A stretch of DNA of 64,000 nucleotides from assembly GCA_035495315.1 (NCBI GenBank), contig DATJGF010000044.1, positions 1-64,000 of the forward strand. Direction: 5' to 3'. Position 1 is the first letter of the stretch. The number at the start of each line of letters is the position of its first letter. Of this stretch, positions 1 through 6,486 are shown piece after piece. This DNA comes from DATJGF01 sp035495315. Lineage in GTDB: Bacteria; Verrucomicrobiota; Verrucomicrobiia; Limisphaerales; UBA8199. The translations under genes and the position numbers were made by a program. The notes under the pieces are model-generated. The model did no database searches, had not been told where the DNA came from, and saw nothing but the letters and a program-made list of their open reading frames with translations.

Positions 1-264
1 GAGGGATATGACGGCACTAACGGATTTGCTATTGGCGAGGACAAACATCCTGATTCAGTTGAAGAACAGGATCGGGTCGATGCGGCTAACCTCTATACGG
101 TGCTTACAGAACAGGTCATTCCGCTCTTCTTTGAGCGCGACGCCAAGGGGGTCCCTCGGCAATGGATCCAACGCATTCGCCGGGCAATGATTACTTTGGT
201 GCCTCAGTTCACCACGCGGCGGATGGTGCGGGAGTACACCGAACGGTACTACCTGGCGAGTTGA
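1..264 (+). CDS. glgP: Alpha-glucan (glycogen/maltodextrin) phosphorylase, C-terminal end only
   Basis: Only the last 87 codons are inside the window; the frame is open from base 1 and ends at TGA 262-264. The visible part reads GYDGTNGFAIGE, then DRVDAANLYTVLTEQVIPLF, FERDAKGVPRQWIQ, and finally RRMVREYTERYY near the stop. This order (NGFAIG, LY..L...V.P.F..RD..G.P..W, RMV.EY...YY) is the C-terminus of the short alpha-glucan phosphorylase family, which releases glucose-1-phosphate from alpha-1,4-glucans using pyridoxal phosphate. The lysine that binds PLP and the active site lie upstream, outside the window. A palindromic repeat follows about 100 bases after the stop. A role in glycogen use fits the DPE2-type glucanotransferase at 37.9-40.7 kb. 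Confidence 0.85.
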   Translation, partial: EGYDGTNGFAIGEDKHPDSVEEQDRVDAANLYTVLTEQVIPLFFERDAKGVPRQWIQRIRRAMITLVPQFTTRRMVREYTERYYLAS

Positions 265-361
265 GGAGAGGCCAAATGGCCAAATCACTTTGCTGAAACC
301 ATTACCGGGCACGCAAGAGCAGCCAAAGAAGTCCTGGCCTGCAAGCTGTAGCAGACGACGT

Positions 362-434
362 GTAAGGAGACTCTGTTGGTTCCGTGCCTTTTGTGGGTAT
401 GTTTGATCAGAGTCTCCTTACCTCGTCTCCTACA
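362..434. repeat. Palindromic repeat, family 1 (GTAAGGAGACTCT), copy 1
   Basis: A perfect 14-bp inverted repeat, GTAAGGAGACTCTG at 362-375 and CAGAGTCTCCTTAC at 408-421, encloses a 32-nt loop. It is followed by CGTCTCCTACA at 424-434, which repeats the right arm imperfectly. The same arms and trailer recur at 4512-4584, so this is a dispersed REP-like element. It lies between the phosphorylase gene and the convergent gene ending at 450, so it could also act as a bidirectional terminator; that role is inferred. Confidence 0.75.
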
Positions 435-449
435 ATGACTTTAATCGCT

Positions 450-824
450 CTAGTTTTTGCGGCTTAATTCCGCGAGTTGCTCGCCCAAAAAATCGGCGGT
501 GTTTCGTTGACCGGCGAGCGTGTCGGCCAGCCAGATTCGGTACAGGCCAACGCCTAAGGCAAGGCCAACTTCCTGTCCCCGCAAACCCAGTTCCAGTTCT
601 GAGAGCTCGGACCAGAACCGCTCTTGCTCGGCGGCTGGACTTTGGCGGAACGATTCGAAGCCGGCGAACCGGCGCACAAAATGGTCATTAGCCAACTGCA
701 CACCGGCTCCTACGGCGGATCGGGTTTGGGGCGGAGATGCCTTTAACCGATTAACGACCTTTTTTAGCTCTTCGAACGCGGTTTCAGCCCGTTCCCTGCT
801 GCGGTGAAACAAATAATGCTTCAT
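450..824 (-). CDS. Hypothetical protein, helical
   Basis: A 124-residue protein that I do not recognise. It starts MKHYLFHRSRERAETAFEEL and is predicted by eye to be mostly helical: a basic, amphipathic N-terminal half and a second half rich in Glu and Leu (ELSELELGLRGQEVGLALGV). There is no signal peptide or membrane segment and no obvious motif. It begins 27 bases after the stop of the TPR membrane protein gene (852-1967) on the same strand, so the two may be co-transcribed. The reading frame stays open over its whole length with normal amino-acid use, which supports it as a real gene, but no function can be given. Confidence 0.5.
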   Translation of the reverse strand: MKHYLFHRSRERAETAFEELKKVVNRLKASPPQTRSAVGAGVQLANDHFVRRFAGFESFRQSPAAEQERFWSELSELELGLRGQEVGLALGVGLYRIWLADTLAGQRNTADFLGEQLAELSRKN

Positions 825-851
825 TGCGCGCCCTTAACAGAGAGCATGCCC

Positions 852-1967
852 TTAATCGGTATGAGTTCGCAAAGCCTTGTCGTAGCACTCCAAAGCTTCT
901 TTGAACCGCTCAAGCCGGCTGCAGAGCCCGCCTTTGTACAGGTAGGCGACTGTCATTGACTGGTCCGCCGCGATGGCGCGGTCATAGCACTCGAATGCTT
1001 CGTTCAACTTCTTCATTCTTTCCAGCGCCGAGCCCTTCTTCACCAACGCTTCGCCGTGATTGGGATCCAAAGCGAGGACTTCATCGAAGCACTGAAGGGC
1101 TCCTTCCCAGTCGTTCTGTTTCAACATAGTCTGGCCCTGACTAAGGCAGGCGACGATCTTGGCTTGAAGCGGGCCACCCCGGTGTTCCGGCCCGGAGGCA
1201 ACCGGCACGTTTGACCGAGTGCCGCCGCCGTTGCCGGGGGTTGAGTTTGCCGTGACGCGGGCACCTGGCGCGGAAGCCGATATGTGTTCGAGGTCCTGGA
1301 CCCTGTTTTCGAGTTCTTCCACCGCGTGAAGCAAACCGGGATTCGGAGCATCGGCTAACCCAACAGGATCTGTGCCCGGTCCCAAGGCCTTCACACCACC
1401 ACCATGCGCGACCGGTAGGAGGTGCGTGATCTGAGTCCAGGCTTTGCTGATGCGCCATTGAAAATAGGCGATCAGCAGCAACGTCAAAGCCACCGCAGTT
1501 GTGAAGACGCCGACGATGATGACCACAACCCGGTTTGCGCCCTGCATCTCCCGCAATTCCCGGCTGCTGCGCTCGGAAAGGGCCTGCTGCTGCGAGGTAA
1601 TTGAATCTTGAATGCTTCGCAAGCTGTTGGAGAGCACTTCACTGCTGCGCGCGGCCGCCTCTCTGGCTTCGTTGCCGTTCTGCTCAATGGCTAGCTGGTT
1701 TGACCGGAGTTGTTCGCCGAGTCCAACAATGCCTCGGAGGATTTCCTGCGCATTGGTCTCCTGCAGCCATGTAACTGGCGTGGCGGTGGGCGGATTGGTT
1801 TCATCCGCGCAGTTCAAACTGGGCGTTAGCAGCAGCAACAGCAGCTGGAACACACGCAGTCCTTGCACTCGTGGCAGCGGTCTGGCGCGAGCCGACAGCG
1901 GCCGGCATTGGGTTTGAGCTTCAGAATTGGCTAGGCTCGAAAAAGTAGGCCGATTTGTTGGTTCCAT
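852..1967 (-). CDS. Membrane-anchored TPR protein
   Basis: A 371-residue protein. A hydrophobic stretch near residues 38-53 (VFQLLLLLLTPSLNCA) looks like a signal sequence, so the true start may lie some 20-30 codons inside this frame. Residues about 75-140 are a charged helical region, followed by a clear transmembrane helix (VVVIIVGVFTTAVALTLLLI). A low-complexity linker leads to three tandem tetratricopeptide repeats at the C-terminus, with motifs such as WEGALQCFDEVLALDPNHGE and LNEAFECYDRAIAADQS. TPRs bind other proteins, so this is likely a scaffold at the membrane; the partner is unknown. It probably forms a small operon with the hypothetical gene at 450-824. Confidence 0.7.
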   Translation of the reverse strand: MEPTNRPTFSSLANSEAQTQCRPLSARARPLPRVQGLRVFQLLLLLLTPSLNCADETNPPTATPVTWLQETNAQEILRGIVGLGEQLRSNQLAIEQNGNEAREAAARSSEVLSNSLRSIQDSITSQQQALSERSSRELREMQGANRVVVIIVGVFTTAVALTLLLIAYFQWRISKAWTQITHLLPVAHGGGVKALGPGTDPVGLADAPNPGLLHAVEELENRVQDLEHISASAPGARVTANSTPGNGGGTRSNVPVASGPEHRGGPLQAKIVACLSQGQTMLKQNDWEGALQCFDEVLALDPNHGEALVKKGSALERMKKLNEAFECYDRAIAADQSMTVAYLYKGGLCSRLERFKEALECYDKALRTHTD

Positions 1968-2177
1968 AGTCCTGGGTCAATAGCGTGGGGACGCAACGAG
2001 CGAATGGAGGGTAGAGACACCGGGGCGCAAGAGCCAGTCAAGCCGCGGAGAAGGTGGCCGCTTGCGCATTATCCGAACTATCGGTTTTTCTAAAACCGCG
2101 CGTCAAGCGTAAAATGTTTGAAATCTCGCTGGAGGATAATTAGAACGGCAAATGGTCTTGCCGACCTACCATCCATC

Positions 2178-2265
2178 TCATAAATGGTAGGGCCGGCTCG
2201 CCGAGCGGCGGATCCGGTTTTGTGTAGGAAAGCGGACGGCTCGGCGATCCGTCCCTGCCAAAGGA
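2178..2265 (+). repeat. Palindromic repeat, family 2 (GGCCGGCTCGCCGAGC), copy A, in a 332-bp gene-free gap
   Basis: The gap 1968-2299 has no gene. It contains this element: TAAATGGTAGGGCCGGCTCG, CCGAGCGG, then CCGGTTTTGTGTAGGAAAG, CGGACGGCTCGGCG and CCGTCCCTGCC. The same ordered blocks recur at 9629-9730 and, inverted, at 35799-35904, with a shortened copy near 53931. The element contains two GC-rich hairpins (around GGCTCGCCGAGC and CGGACGGCTCGGCGATCCGTCC) joined by a T-rich bridge. It reads like an intergenic REP/BIME-type element. Confidence 0.75.
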
Positions 2266-2299
2266 GAGGCTTCTGGTGCCGGATCAGGCGATGCACTTT

Positions 2300-3445
2300 T
2301 TAGCGGACACGGAAGGCTAATGCCCTGATTAGTTGGGCACGGGTCGTTTTCACGTCCACACCGAGGTTCCTCAGTGCTTGCGCGCCGAGGCCGTGGCCTT
2401 CGAGAAGCAGACCAAGAAAGACGTGCTCGGCACCCACAGTTGCCTGATGCATTGCCTTGGCTTCACGAGCCCCGAATTTAAGCGCTTTTTGGGCACGAGG
2501 AGTCAACGGGACGCGACCGGGCGAGGCTGAGGCCGGAACCGGTGTTATCAATCGCGAAAGCTCGGTTTGGACTGCGTCGTAATCGATGTGAATTTGGCGC
2601 AGAACATTTGCCAGCGTCCCCTTTGCCTCTTTGAGGATACCCAGCAGGAGATGCTCCGTCCCGATGTATCCGTGTCCCAGCCGCGACGCTTCACCAGAGG
2701 CAAATTCGAGTGCGCGGTGAATGGTCGGATCGACGGGTTTCGATCCGGGCAAGGAAAGTTCAGGCGGACAAACGGGCGTTGGCGGAATGGGTTGGGGGAT
2801 CGCCGAGGAAGGTGGTATCCACCCTCCGGCATCGCCTGGTCGGGACCCGTGAGTGAGGCGGAAAGCGACAATAGTCAGGACGATCGCGGCATAGAAGGAC
2901 CAGATGAACACCGTTGGAAGAATCCCAATTTCCACGCCAATCACGTGTTCGGCTTGGAGCAATGCCCAAAGCGGCCAGATCCAAACGAGATTGGCGCCCA
3001 CTTTGATTATGCCGGCGAATCGAGTGAAGGATGACGGCGATACCCACTGGACCCAACGAGGAAGTGAAGCCAAATAGATACTGATGAGGACCACGGCGCT
3101 GATGCCCAAGGTACGCGCCAGAGAACTCAGTTCATATTCCAGTAGCGTCCAAGCATTAACCGCGAGCATGAAAACAGAAGCCAGCAGATAACTCGCCTGC
3201 AAACACTTTCCCATCCTGTGCGTCGTGGAAGCTATTTTTGTGAATTCAGCGTTGAGTTCAGCGGCAGAACCGACAGCAGCTACTGCCCTCTGAAAGGCAT
3301 CTTCCGGGTTCGCACCAGAAGTGATTTGAGCCTCAAACTCATCGCGCAGGTGACTCTCGAGTTCAGCGACGCATTCAACCGACTTGATTCCAACGCGTGC
3401 CAGTTGCCGTCGCCATGTCGCAATTTCTCTTTCAAGATCAAACAT
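2300..3445 (-). CDS. HAAS-domain membrane protein fused to a Clp N-terminal domain pair
   Basis: A 381-residue protein with three parts. Residues 1-75 form a HAAS-type helical domain (MFDLEREIATWRRQL, then VAELESHLRDEFE and AFQRAVAAVGSAAELNAEF), nearly the same as that of the next upstream gene. Residues about 82-195 hold four hydrophobic segments. After a Pro-rich linker (205-236) come two copies of the Clp N-terminal (R-domain) repeat, at about 240-300 (EASRLGHGYIGTEHLLLGIL) and 313-376 (REAKAMHQATVGAEHVFLGL). In ClpA/ClpC this domain binds substrates and adaptors. No AAA+ ATPase domain follows. With four membrane passes the Clp repeats should face the cytoplasm. It is the last gene of a PadR-controlled operon, starting 12 bases after the previous gene. 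Confidence 0.8.
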   Translation of the reverse strand: MFDLEREIATWRRQLARVGIKSVECVAELESHLRDEFEAQITSGANPEDAFQRAVAAVGSAAELNAEFTKIASTTHRMGKCLQASYLLASVFMLAVNAWTLLEYELSSLARTLGISAVVLISIYLASLPRWVQWVSPSSFTRFAGIIKVGANLVWIWPLWALLQAEHVIGVEIGILPTVFIWSFYAAIVLTIVAFRLTHGSRPGDAGGWIPPSSAIPQPIPPTPVCPPELSLPGSKPVDPTIHRALEFASGEASRLGHGYIGTEHLLLGILKEAKGTLANVLRQIHIDYDAVQTELSRLITPVPASASPGRVPLTPRAQKALKFGAREAKAMHQATVGAEHVFLGLLLEGHGLGAQALRNLGVDVKTTRAQLIRALAFRVR

Positions 3446-3457
3446 AGATTATTGGGA

Positions 3458-4132
3458 TTAAGAACGCCGGAGCGTGGCCGTTGTGGCGGAAGGACGCGTC
3501 ATTCCCCAGACTTCCCTTTGTCTTTTGCTCAAAAGCAGGCCAACACCCGTGCAGCAAAAGAGTGCCAGGAGAAAAATCGCCCACAAGCCAACCGCAGGGA
3601 GTTGACGGTCGGGACCGATTTCGAAATGCGGTAGAACGAACAGGCTGAGAAGGTTCAAAAGAACGAAGCCAACACCGATGCAACTGAGGCCGGTCGCCCA
3701 TCTCAGCCGGCTATTCTCCATGAGCGGCAGAAAAGGAACGGCATAGCTCCATGCACGAGCCACAAGCAAAATGGAAATCACCGCCACAGATGCCATTATT
3801 CGTTCTCCCCAAGTTTCGTAGCATAGAAGAATTGTGACGCCGCTGAGAAACACTACGAAACCAATCAGCACGCCGCAAATGCCCAGCATCACCTTTTCGC
3901 CGATGCTGGAACGATGGCGCACCTTCCTGAACTCATCTTGTAAGGCAGCGGCGTTTCCCAGGTTTTGTAGAGTCCTGCCGAAGGCTTCCGGCACACTTAT
4001 TCCTGCTTTGGTTTGCCGGTCTATATCCTCGCGCAGATGCGCCTCCAATTCTGCAACGACTTCGGCTGATTGAATTCCCGCTTCGAGCAGTTGCCCTCGC
4101 CAATGCTCGATTGCCTGTTCGAGATCAAACAT
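3458..4132 (-). CDS. HAAS-domain integral membrane protein
   Basis: A 224-residue protein. Residues 1-70 are a HAAS-type domain (MFDLEQAIEHWRGQLLEAGI, VVAELEAHLREDIDRQ, AFGRTLQNLGNAAALQDEF), as found in small membrane proteins and in permease-prefix domains encoded beside PadR regulators. Four hydrophobic segments follow, at about 80-103, 112-132, 147-167 and 180-201, the second starting SVAVISILLVARAWSYAV. Its start overlaps the end of padR by 8 bases, so translation is probably coupled. The N-terminal domain is so like that of the downstream gene that the two look like a duplication, with the downstream copy gaining the Clp domains. The function is unknown; a stress or envelope role under PadR control is inferred. 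Confidence 0.75.
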   Translation of the reverse strand: MFDLEQAIEHWRGQLLEAGIQSAEVVAELEAHLREDIDRQTKAGISVPEAFGRTLQNLGNAAALQDEFRKVRHRSSIGEKVMLGICGVLIGFVVFLSGVTILLCYETWGERIMASVAVISILLVARAWSYAVPFLPLMENSRLRWATGLSCIGVGFVLLNLLSLFVLPHFEIGPDRQLPAVGLWAIFLLALFCCTGVGLLLSKRQREVWGMTRPSATTATLRRS

Positions 4133-4457
4133 ATTGTTCCTTCCATAGCCGCTGGAACACTTTAGAAACAGTAACCCATTGCTCGCGCTGCTCCTTTAAG
4201 GCCTTTTTGCCGTCGCTTTTCAGCGAATAGTACTTTCGTTTGCGGCCATTTTCGGCCGCACCCCAGCGCGACTGGATCCAGCCTTCGCGTTCCATCCGAT
4301 GGAGAACCGGGTAGAGCATACCGTCGGTCCAGTTGATCCGGTCAGCGGAGAGCCGTTTTACCTCCTGGATGAGAGCGTAGCCGTAACTCTCGCCTTCGGA
4401 GAGGAGAGATAAAATCAGCGGTTCAGTGGAGGCGGCGACGAGTTCTTTCGTAAGCAT
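4125..4457 (-). CDS. PadR-family transcriptional regulator
   Basis: A 110-residue winged-helix regulator if translation starts at ATG 4457 (MLTKELVAAS). It contains the PadR signature: LILSLLSEGESYGYALIQEV, then INWTDGMLYPVLHRMEREGW and GRKRKYYSL. The in-frame ATG at 4472 gives five more residues, but it falls inside the promoter: a -10 hexamer TATCGT lies at 4469-4464, so RNA should start near 4457. PadR proteins are usually repressors of their own operon and of membrane or export genes. Here padR is first in an operon with two HAAS membrane proteins and overlaps the second gene by 8 bases. Start choice moderate, family assignment strong. Confidence 0.88.
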   Translation of the reverse strand: MLTKELVAASTEPLILSLLSEGESYGYALIQEVKRLSADRINWTDGMLYPVLHRMEREGWIQSRWGAAENGRKRKYYSLKSDGKKALKEQREQWVTVSKVFQRLWKEQYV

Positions 4458-4463
4458 AGCGAT

Positions 4464-4492
4464 ACGATACATTGCGTTGCGATGTATGTCAA
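4464..4492 (-). promoter_or_regulatory. padR promoter with overlapping PadR-like operator
   Basis: Read on the minus strand: TTGACA (4492-4487), a 17-nt spacer, TATCGT (4469-4464). The spacer is nearly filled by an inverted repeat, ATACATCGC-AAC-GCAATGTAT, with 8 of 9 arm positions paired. PadR-family operators commonly contain such ATAC/ATGT...ACAT/GTAT dyads, so autorepression by blocking RNA polymerase is likely. The predicted start site coincides with the ATG at 4457, which suggests a leaderless mRNA. Confidence 0.6.
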
Positions 4493-4956
4493 GGGCATTG
4501 TTGGAGACAACGTAAGGAGACTCTGATTAAGCGCCGAAAGGCGCAGAAAAGCATCGAATAGAGTCTCCTTACGTCGTCTCCTACAGCCACTGCATCGACC
4601 GTCTGGCTCTCGGCTTCATGCACTGCGTCTTGGTTCCCCTCTGGCGCACCTTTTGGCCAAATATGAAAGCCGCCGTGGAATGTGGACTGAATCTCCCAGC
4701 GGCCCCAAATTCCCTTCCCTTCGCGATAGCCGCCATAGAATACGTCGTGGGCTCCAATATAGGTCTTGGTCCAGTAGCATTCGGAGGTCGATTCGTCGTA
4801 ACGCCCCTTTATCAGGAAACGTCCGACGTCATCGCTGCCGGAGCCGCTCAAGTTCCCGTTGGCAAAAGTCAGGTCCATATCCATCCGGTGCCTGCGACGA
4901 GGAGTATACGTGTAGAAGCCCGTCCAAGGCCCTGAAGGGAATCGTTCGCTGCTCAT
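4489..4956 (-). CDS. Hypothetical beta-rich protein with a repeat-derived C-terminus
   Basis: A 155-residue protein that I do not recognise by name. The first 115 residues look like a small soluble beta-sheet domain: SGPWTGFYTYTPRRRHRMDM, then NGNLSGSGSDDVGRFLIKGR, and WGRWEIQSTFHGGFHIWPKG. The alternating Gly/aromatic pattern resembles small domains that measure sheet-like turnover proteins, but no family can be named. From about residue 122 the frame runs through the family 1 palindromic repeat (4512-4584), which supplies residues such as VGDDVRRLYS and LIRVSLRCLQ. The original end was therefore probably replaced or extended by insertion of the repeat. The stop at 4489 lies inside the -35 region of padR, so transcription of this gene reads into that promoter. 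Confidence 0.6.
   Translation of the reverse strand: MSSERFPSGPWTGFYTYTPRRRHRMDMDLTFANGNLSGSGSDDVGRFLIKGRYDESTSECYWTKTYIGAHDVFYGGYREGKGIWGRWEIQSTFHGGFHIWPKGAPEGNQDAVHEAESQTVDAVAVGDDVRRLYSMLFCAFRRLIRVSLRCLQQCP
4512..4584. repeat. Palindromic repeat, family 1, copy 2, inside a coding frame
   Basis: A 13-bp perfect inverted repeat (GTAAGGAGACTCT at 4512-4524 and AGAGTCTCCTTAC at 4560-4572) followed by GTCGTCTCCTACA, as in copy 1. The loop contains a second hairpin, GCGCC-GAAA-GGCGC (4531-4544), closed by a GNRA tetraloop that copy 1 lacks. The element lies within the 3' end of the gene at 4489-4956. Confidence 0.75.
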
Positions 4957-5055
4957 TGATCACCCATAGGCTCAAAATCAAGCGCGCACAAGAGGAGTCC
5001 TGCCTTCACGCTCTCCAGAAGGCGGCCTGCAAGCTTGGCTAAGGGTCCAAATTCC

Positions 5056-5094
5056 GACGGCCAGGATGCCCGGCTCTACGGTCAGCGAGACGCT
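5056..5094 (+). repeat. Short dispersed repeat, family 3 (GGATGCCCGGCTCTACGG), copy 1
   Basis: The sequence CAGGATGCCCGGCTCTACGG followed by GCGAGACGC in the gap 4957-5099 matches a second copy at 56281-56320. It contains a small hairpin formed by CCGGC and neighbouring bases. No gene is seen in this 143-bp gap. Confidence 0.6.
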
Positions 5095-5099
5095 AGCCG

Positions 5100-6278
5100 C
5101 TACCGGAACAATTGCGGCGCAAACTCGTTCAAGTATTCGCGCCAATTGATCCAGGTGTGCGCTCCGTCGCTTTCCTTATAGGCGACATTGAAGTTATGTT
5201 TCTTGAACATCTCGACTGTAGCACGCGACGTTTCGAGGAGAAAATCGTCCTTGCCCGTCGCAAACCAGAAGAGTTTCAGACCCTGTTTCAATTTGGGATC
5301 ATCCAGGACCATTTTGTTCTGTTCCTCAAAGGAAGGGCCGGAAGGCGTGTTGGTGCCGAAACCGCGGCCAGTGATGCCAAAGACGCCGGAGCTGAACACG
5401 CCCAGGTAGGCAAACTTGTCGAGATGAGGTATTCCGATATTCAGAGTTTGTCCGCCGCCCATGGACAAGCCGGCCATGGCGCGGCTTTGCCGGTCGGTGC
5501 GAACACGGTAATGCTGCTCGATGTAAGGAACAATATCGCCGAGGAAATCTTTCGCGAAGTCGTCTTCCCTCGGCCTGGCTGAACCGGGAGCACGCGGCAA
5601 AAATGGCCCGGTATGCCCCGCGGGCATCACCACGATCATCGGTTTGGCTTTTTGTGCCGTCATCAGGTTGTCGAGGATAAACCCGGCGCGTCCAACCGAA
5701 CTCCAGGAATCATCGCAATCCGACGCGCCATGCAGAAGGTAAAAAACGGGGTACTTGCCTTTGCCCAAGTCATAGCCGGGCGGCGTATAGACGTGCATAC
5801 GACGGAATTTAGCAAGAGCCTTCGAATAATAGGTCACCGCTGCGACGGCGCCATGCGGAACGTTTTTGGTGTCCATGAAGTCCGCTCCGGGAACATAAAC
5901 CAGGCTCCAGGTGTTGGCGTTTGATTCGCTGGTGGCGGGATTGCGCGGGTCGATCACGGAGACACCATCCACATTGAAGTTATAGCGGTAAGAACCCGGT
6001 GGAATTGGGCCGAGGGCGACTTCCCAAACCCCGTTCGTACCCTTAGTCATCTCGGCGCCTTGACCGACGCCGGGGATGTCGCTGCCGCTGAGCCGCACAG
6101 TTTCCGCCTTCGGCGCCAGGATACGGAAGGTCACCTTGCAGTCGCCGGCTACTTCCGGCGAAACAACTTGTGGGCCTTGGGGGCCACGTCCAGGGCGCGG
6201 CTGGGCCGAACAAACTGTATGGGAAACAGCGGTAAGAAGTACGACAATCCCAATAGAGGAGAAGGTGGTGAGCTTCAT
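5100..6278 (-). CDS. Secreted esterase of the feruloyl/acetyl-xylan esterase (CE1-like) type with N-terminal sugar-binding-like domain
   Basis: A 392-residue protein starting at ATG 6278, which places a good signal peptide first (MKLTTFSSIGIVVLLTAVSH). The ATG 33 bases upstream is less likely. Residues about 40-130 look like an E-set/CBM48-like domain (VTFRILAPKAETVRLSGSDI, SYRYNFNVDGVSVIDPRNPA). An alpha/beta hydrolase follows with YPVFYLLHGASD and a nucleophile elbow GLSMGGG; the catalytic His is probably in SDGAHTWINW near the end. This layout is typical of Fde/XynZ-type esterases that remove feruloyl or acetyl groups from plant polysaccharides. The product is probably periplasmic or exported. 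It stands alone on the minus strand, with no clear operon partner. Confidence 0.8.
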   Translation of the reverse strand: MKLTTFSSIGIVVLLTAVSHTVCSAQPRPGRGPQGPQVVSPEVAGDCKVTFRILAPKAETVRLSGSDIPGVGQGAEMTKGTNGVWEVALGPIPPGSYRYNFNVDGVSVIDPRNPATSESNANTWSLVYVPGADFMDTKNVPHGAVAAVTYYSKALAKFRRMHVYTPPGYDLGKGKYPVFYLLHGASDCDDSWSSVGRAGFILDNLMTAQKAKPMIVVMPAGHTGPFLPRAPGSARPREDDFAKDFLGDIVPYIEQHYRVRTDRQSRAMAGLSMGGGQTLNIGIPHLDKFAYLGVFSSGVFGITGRGFGTNTPSGPSFEEQNKMVLDDPKLKQGLKLFWFATGKDDFLLETSRATVEMFKKHNFNVAYKESDGAHTWINWREYLNEFAPQLFR

Positions 6279-6486
6279 GATTTTAATCGGATTAATTGCA
6301 AGGCAGGCCATATTGTCTCTCTTGAGACACGGCCAGCGTCTCTCTATTTGGCATTCAGTTCAATCTCAATCACGCGGGTCAGGTGTAAACGCTGTAATTA
6401 ATCACGACTCAACAAATAGAGGCCTGCTCTGTGTTCCTGCAAGTTTGTTGTGCCTCAGAGCGGTTGGGTTACCGCGAGATCAGATG

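Noticed and set aside
3218..3634. Plus-strand open frame of 138 codons, one of many long frames opposite real genes
   Set aside because: It is the reverse-frame shadow of the HAAS genes; same conclusion for plus-strand frames at 11467-12318, 22857-23642 and 48020-49216, which lie opposite ftsA, ftsI and the STAS/sod region.
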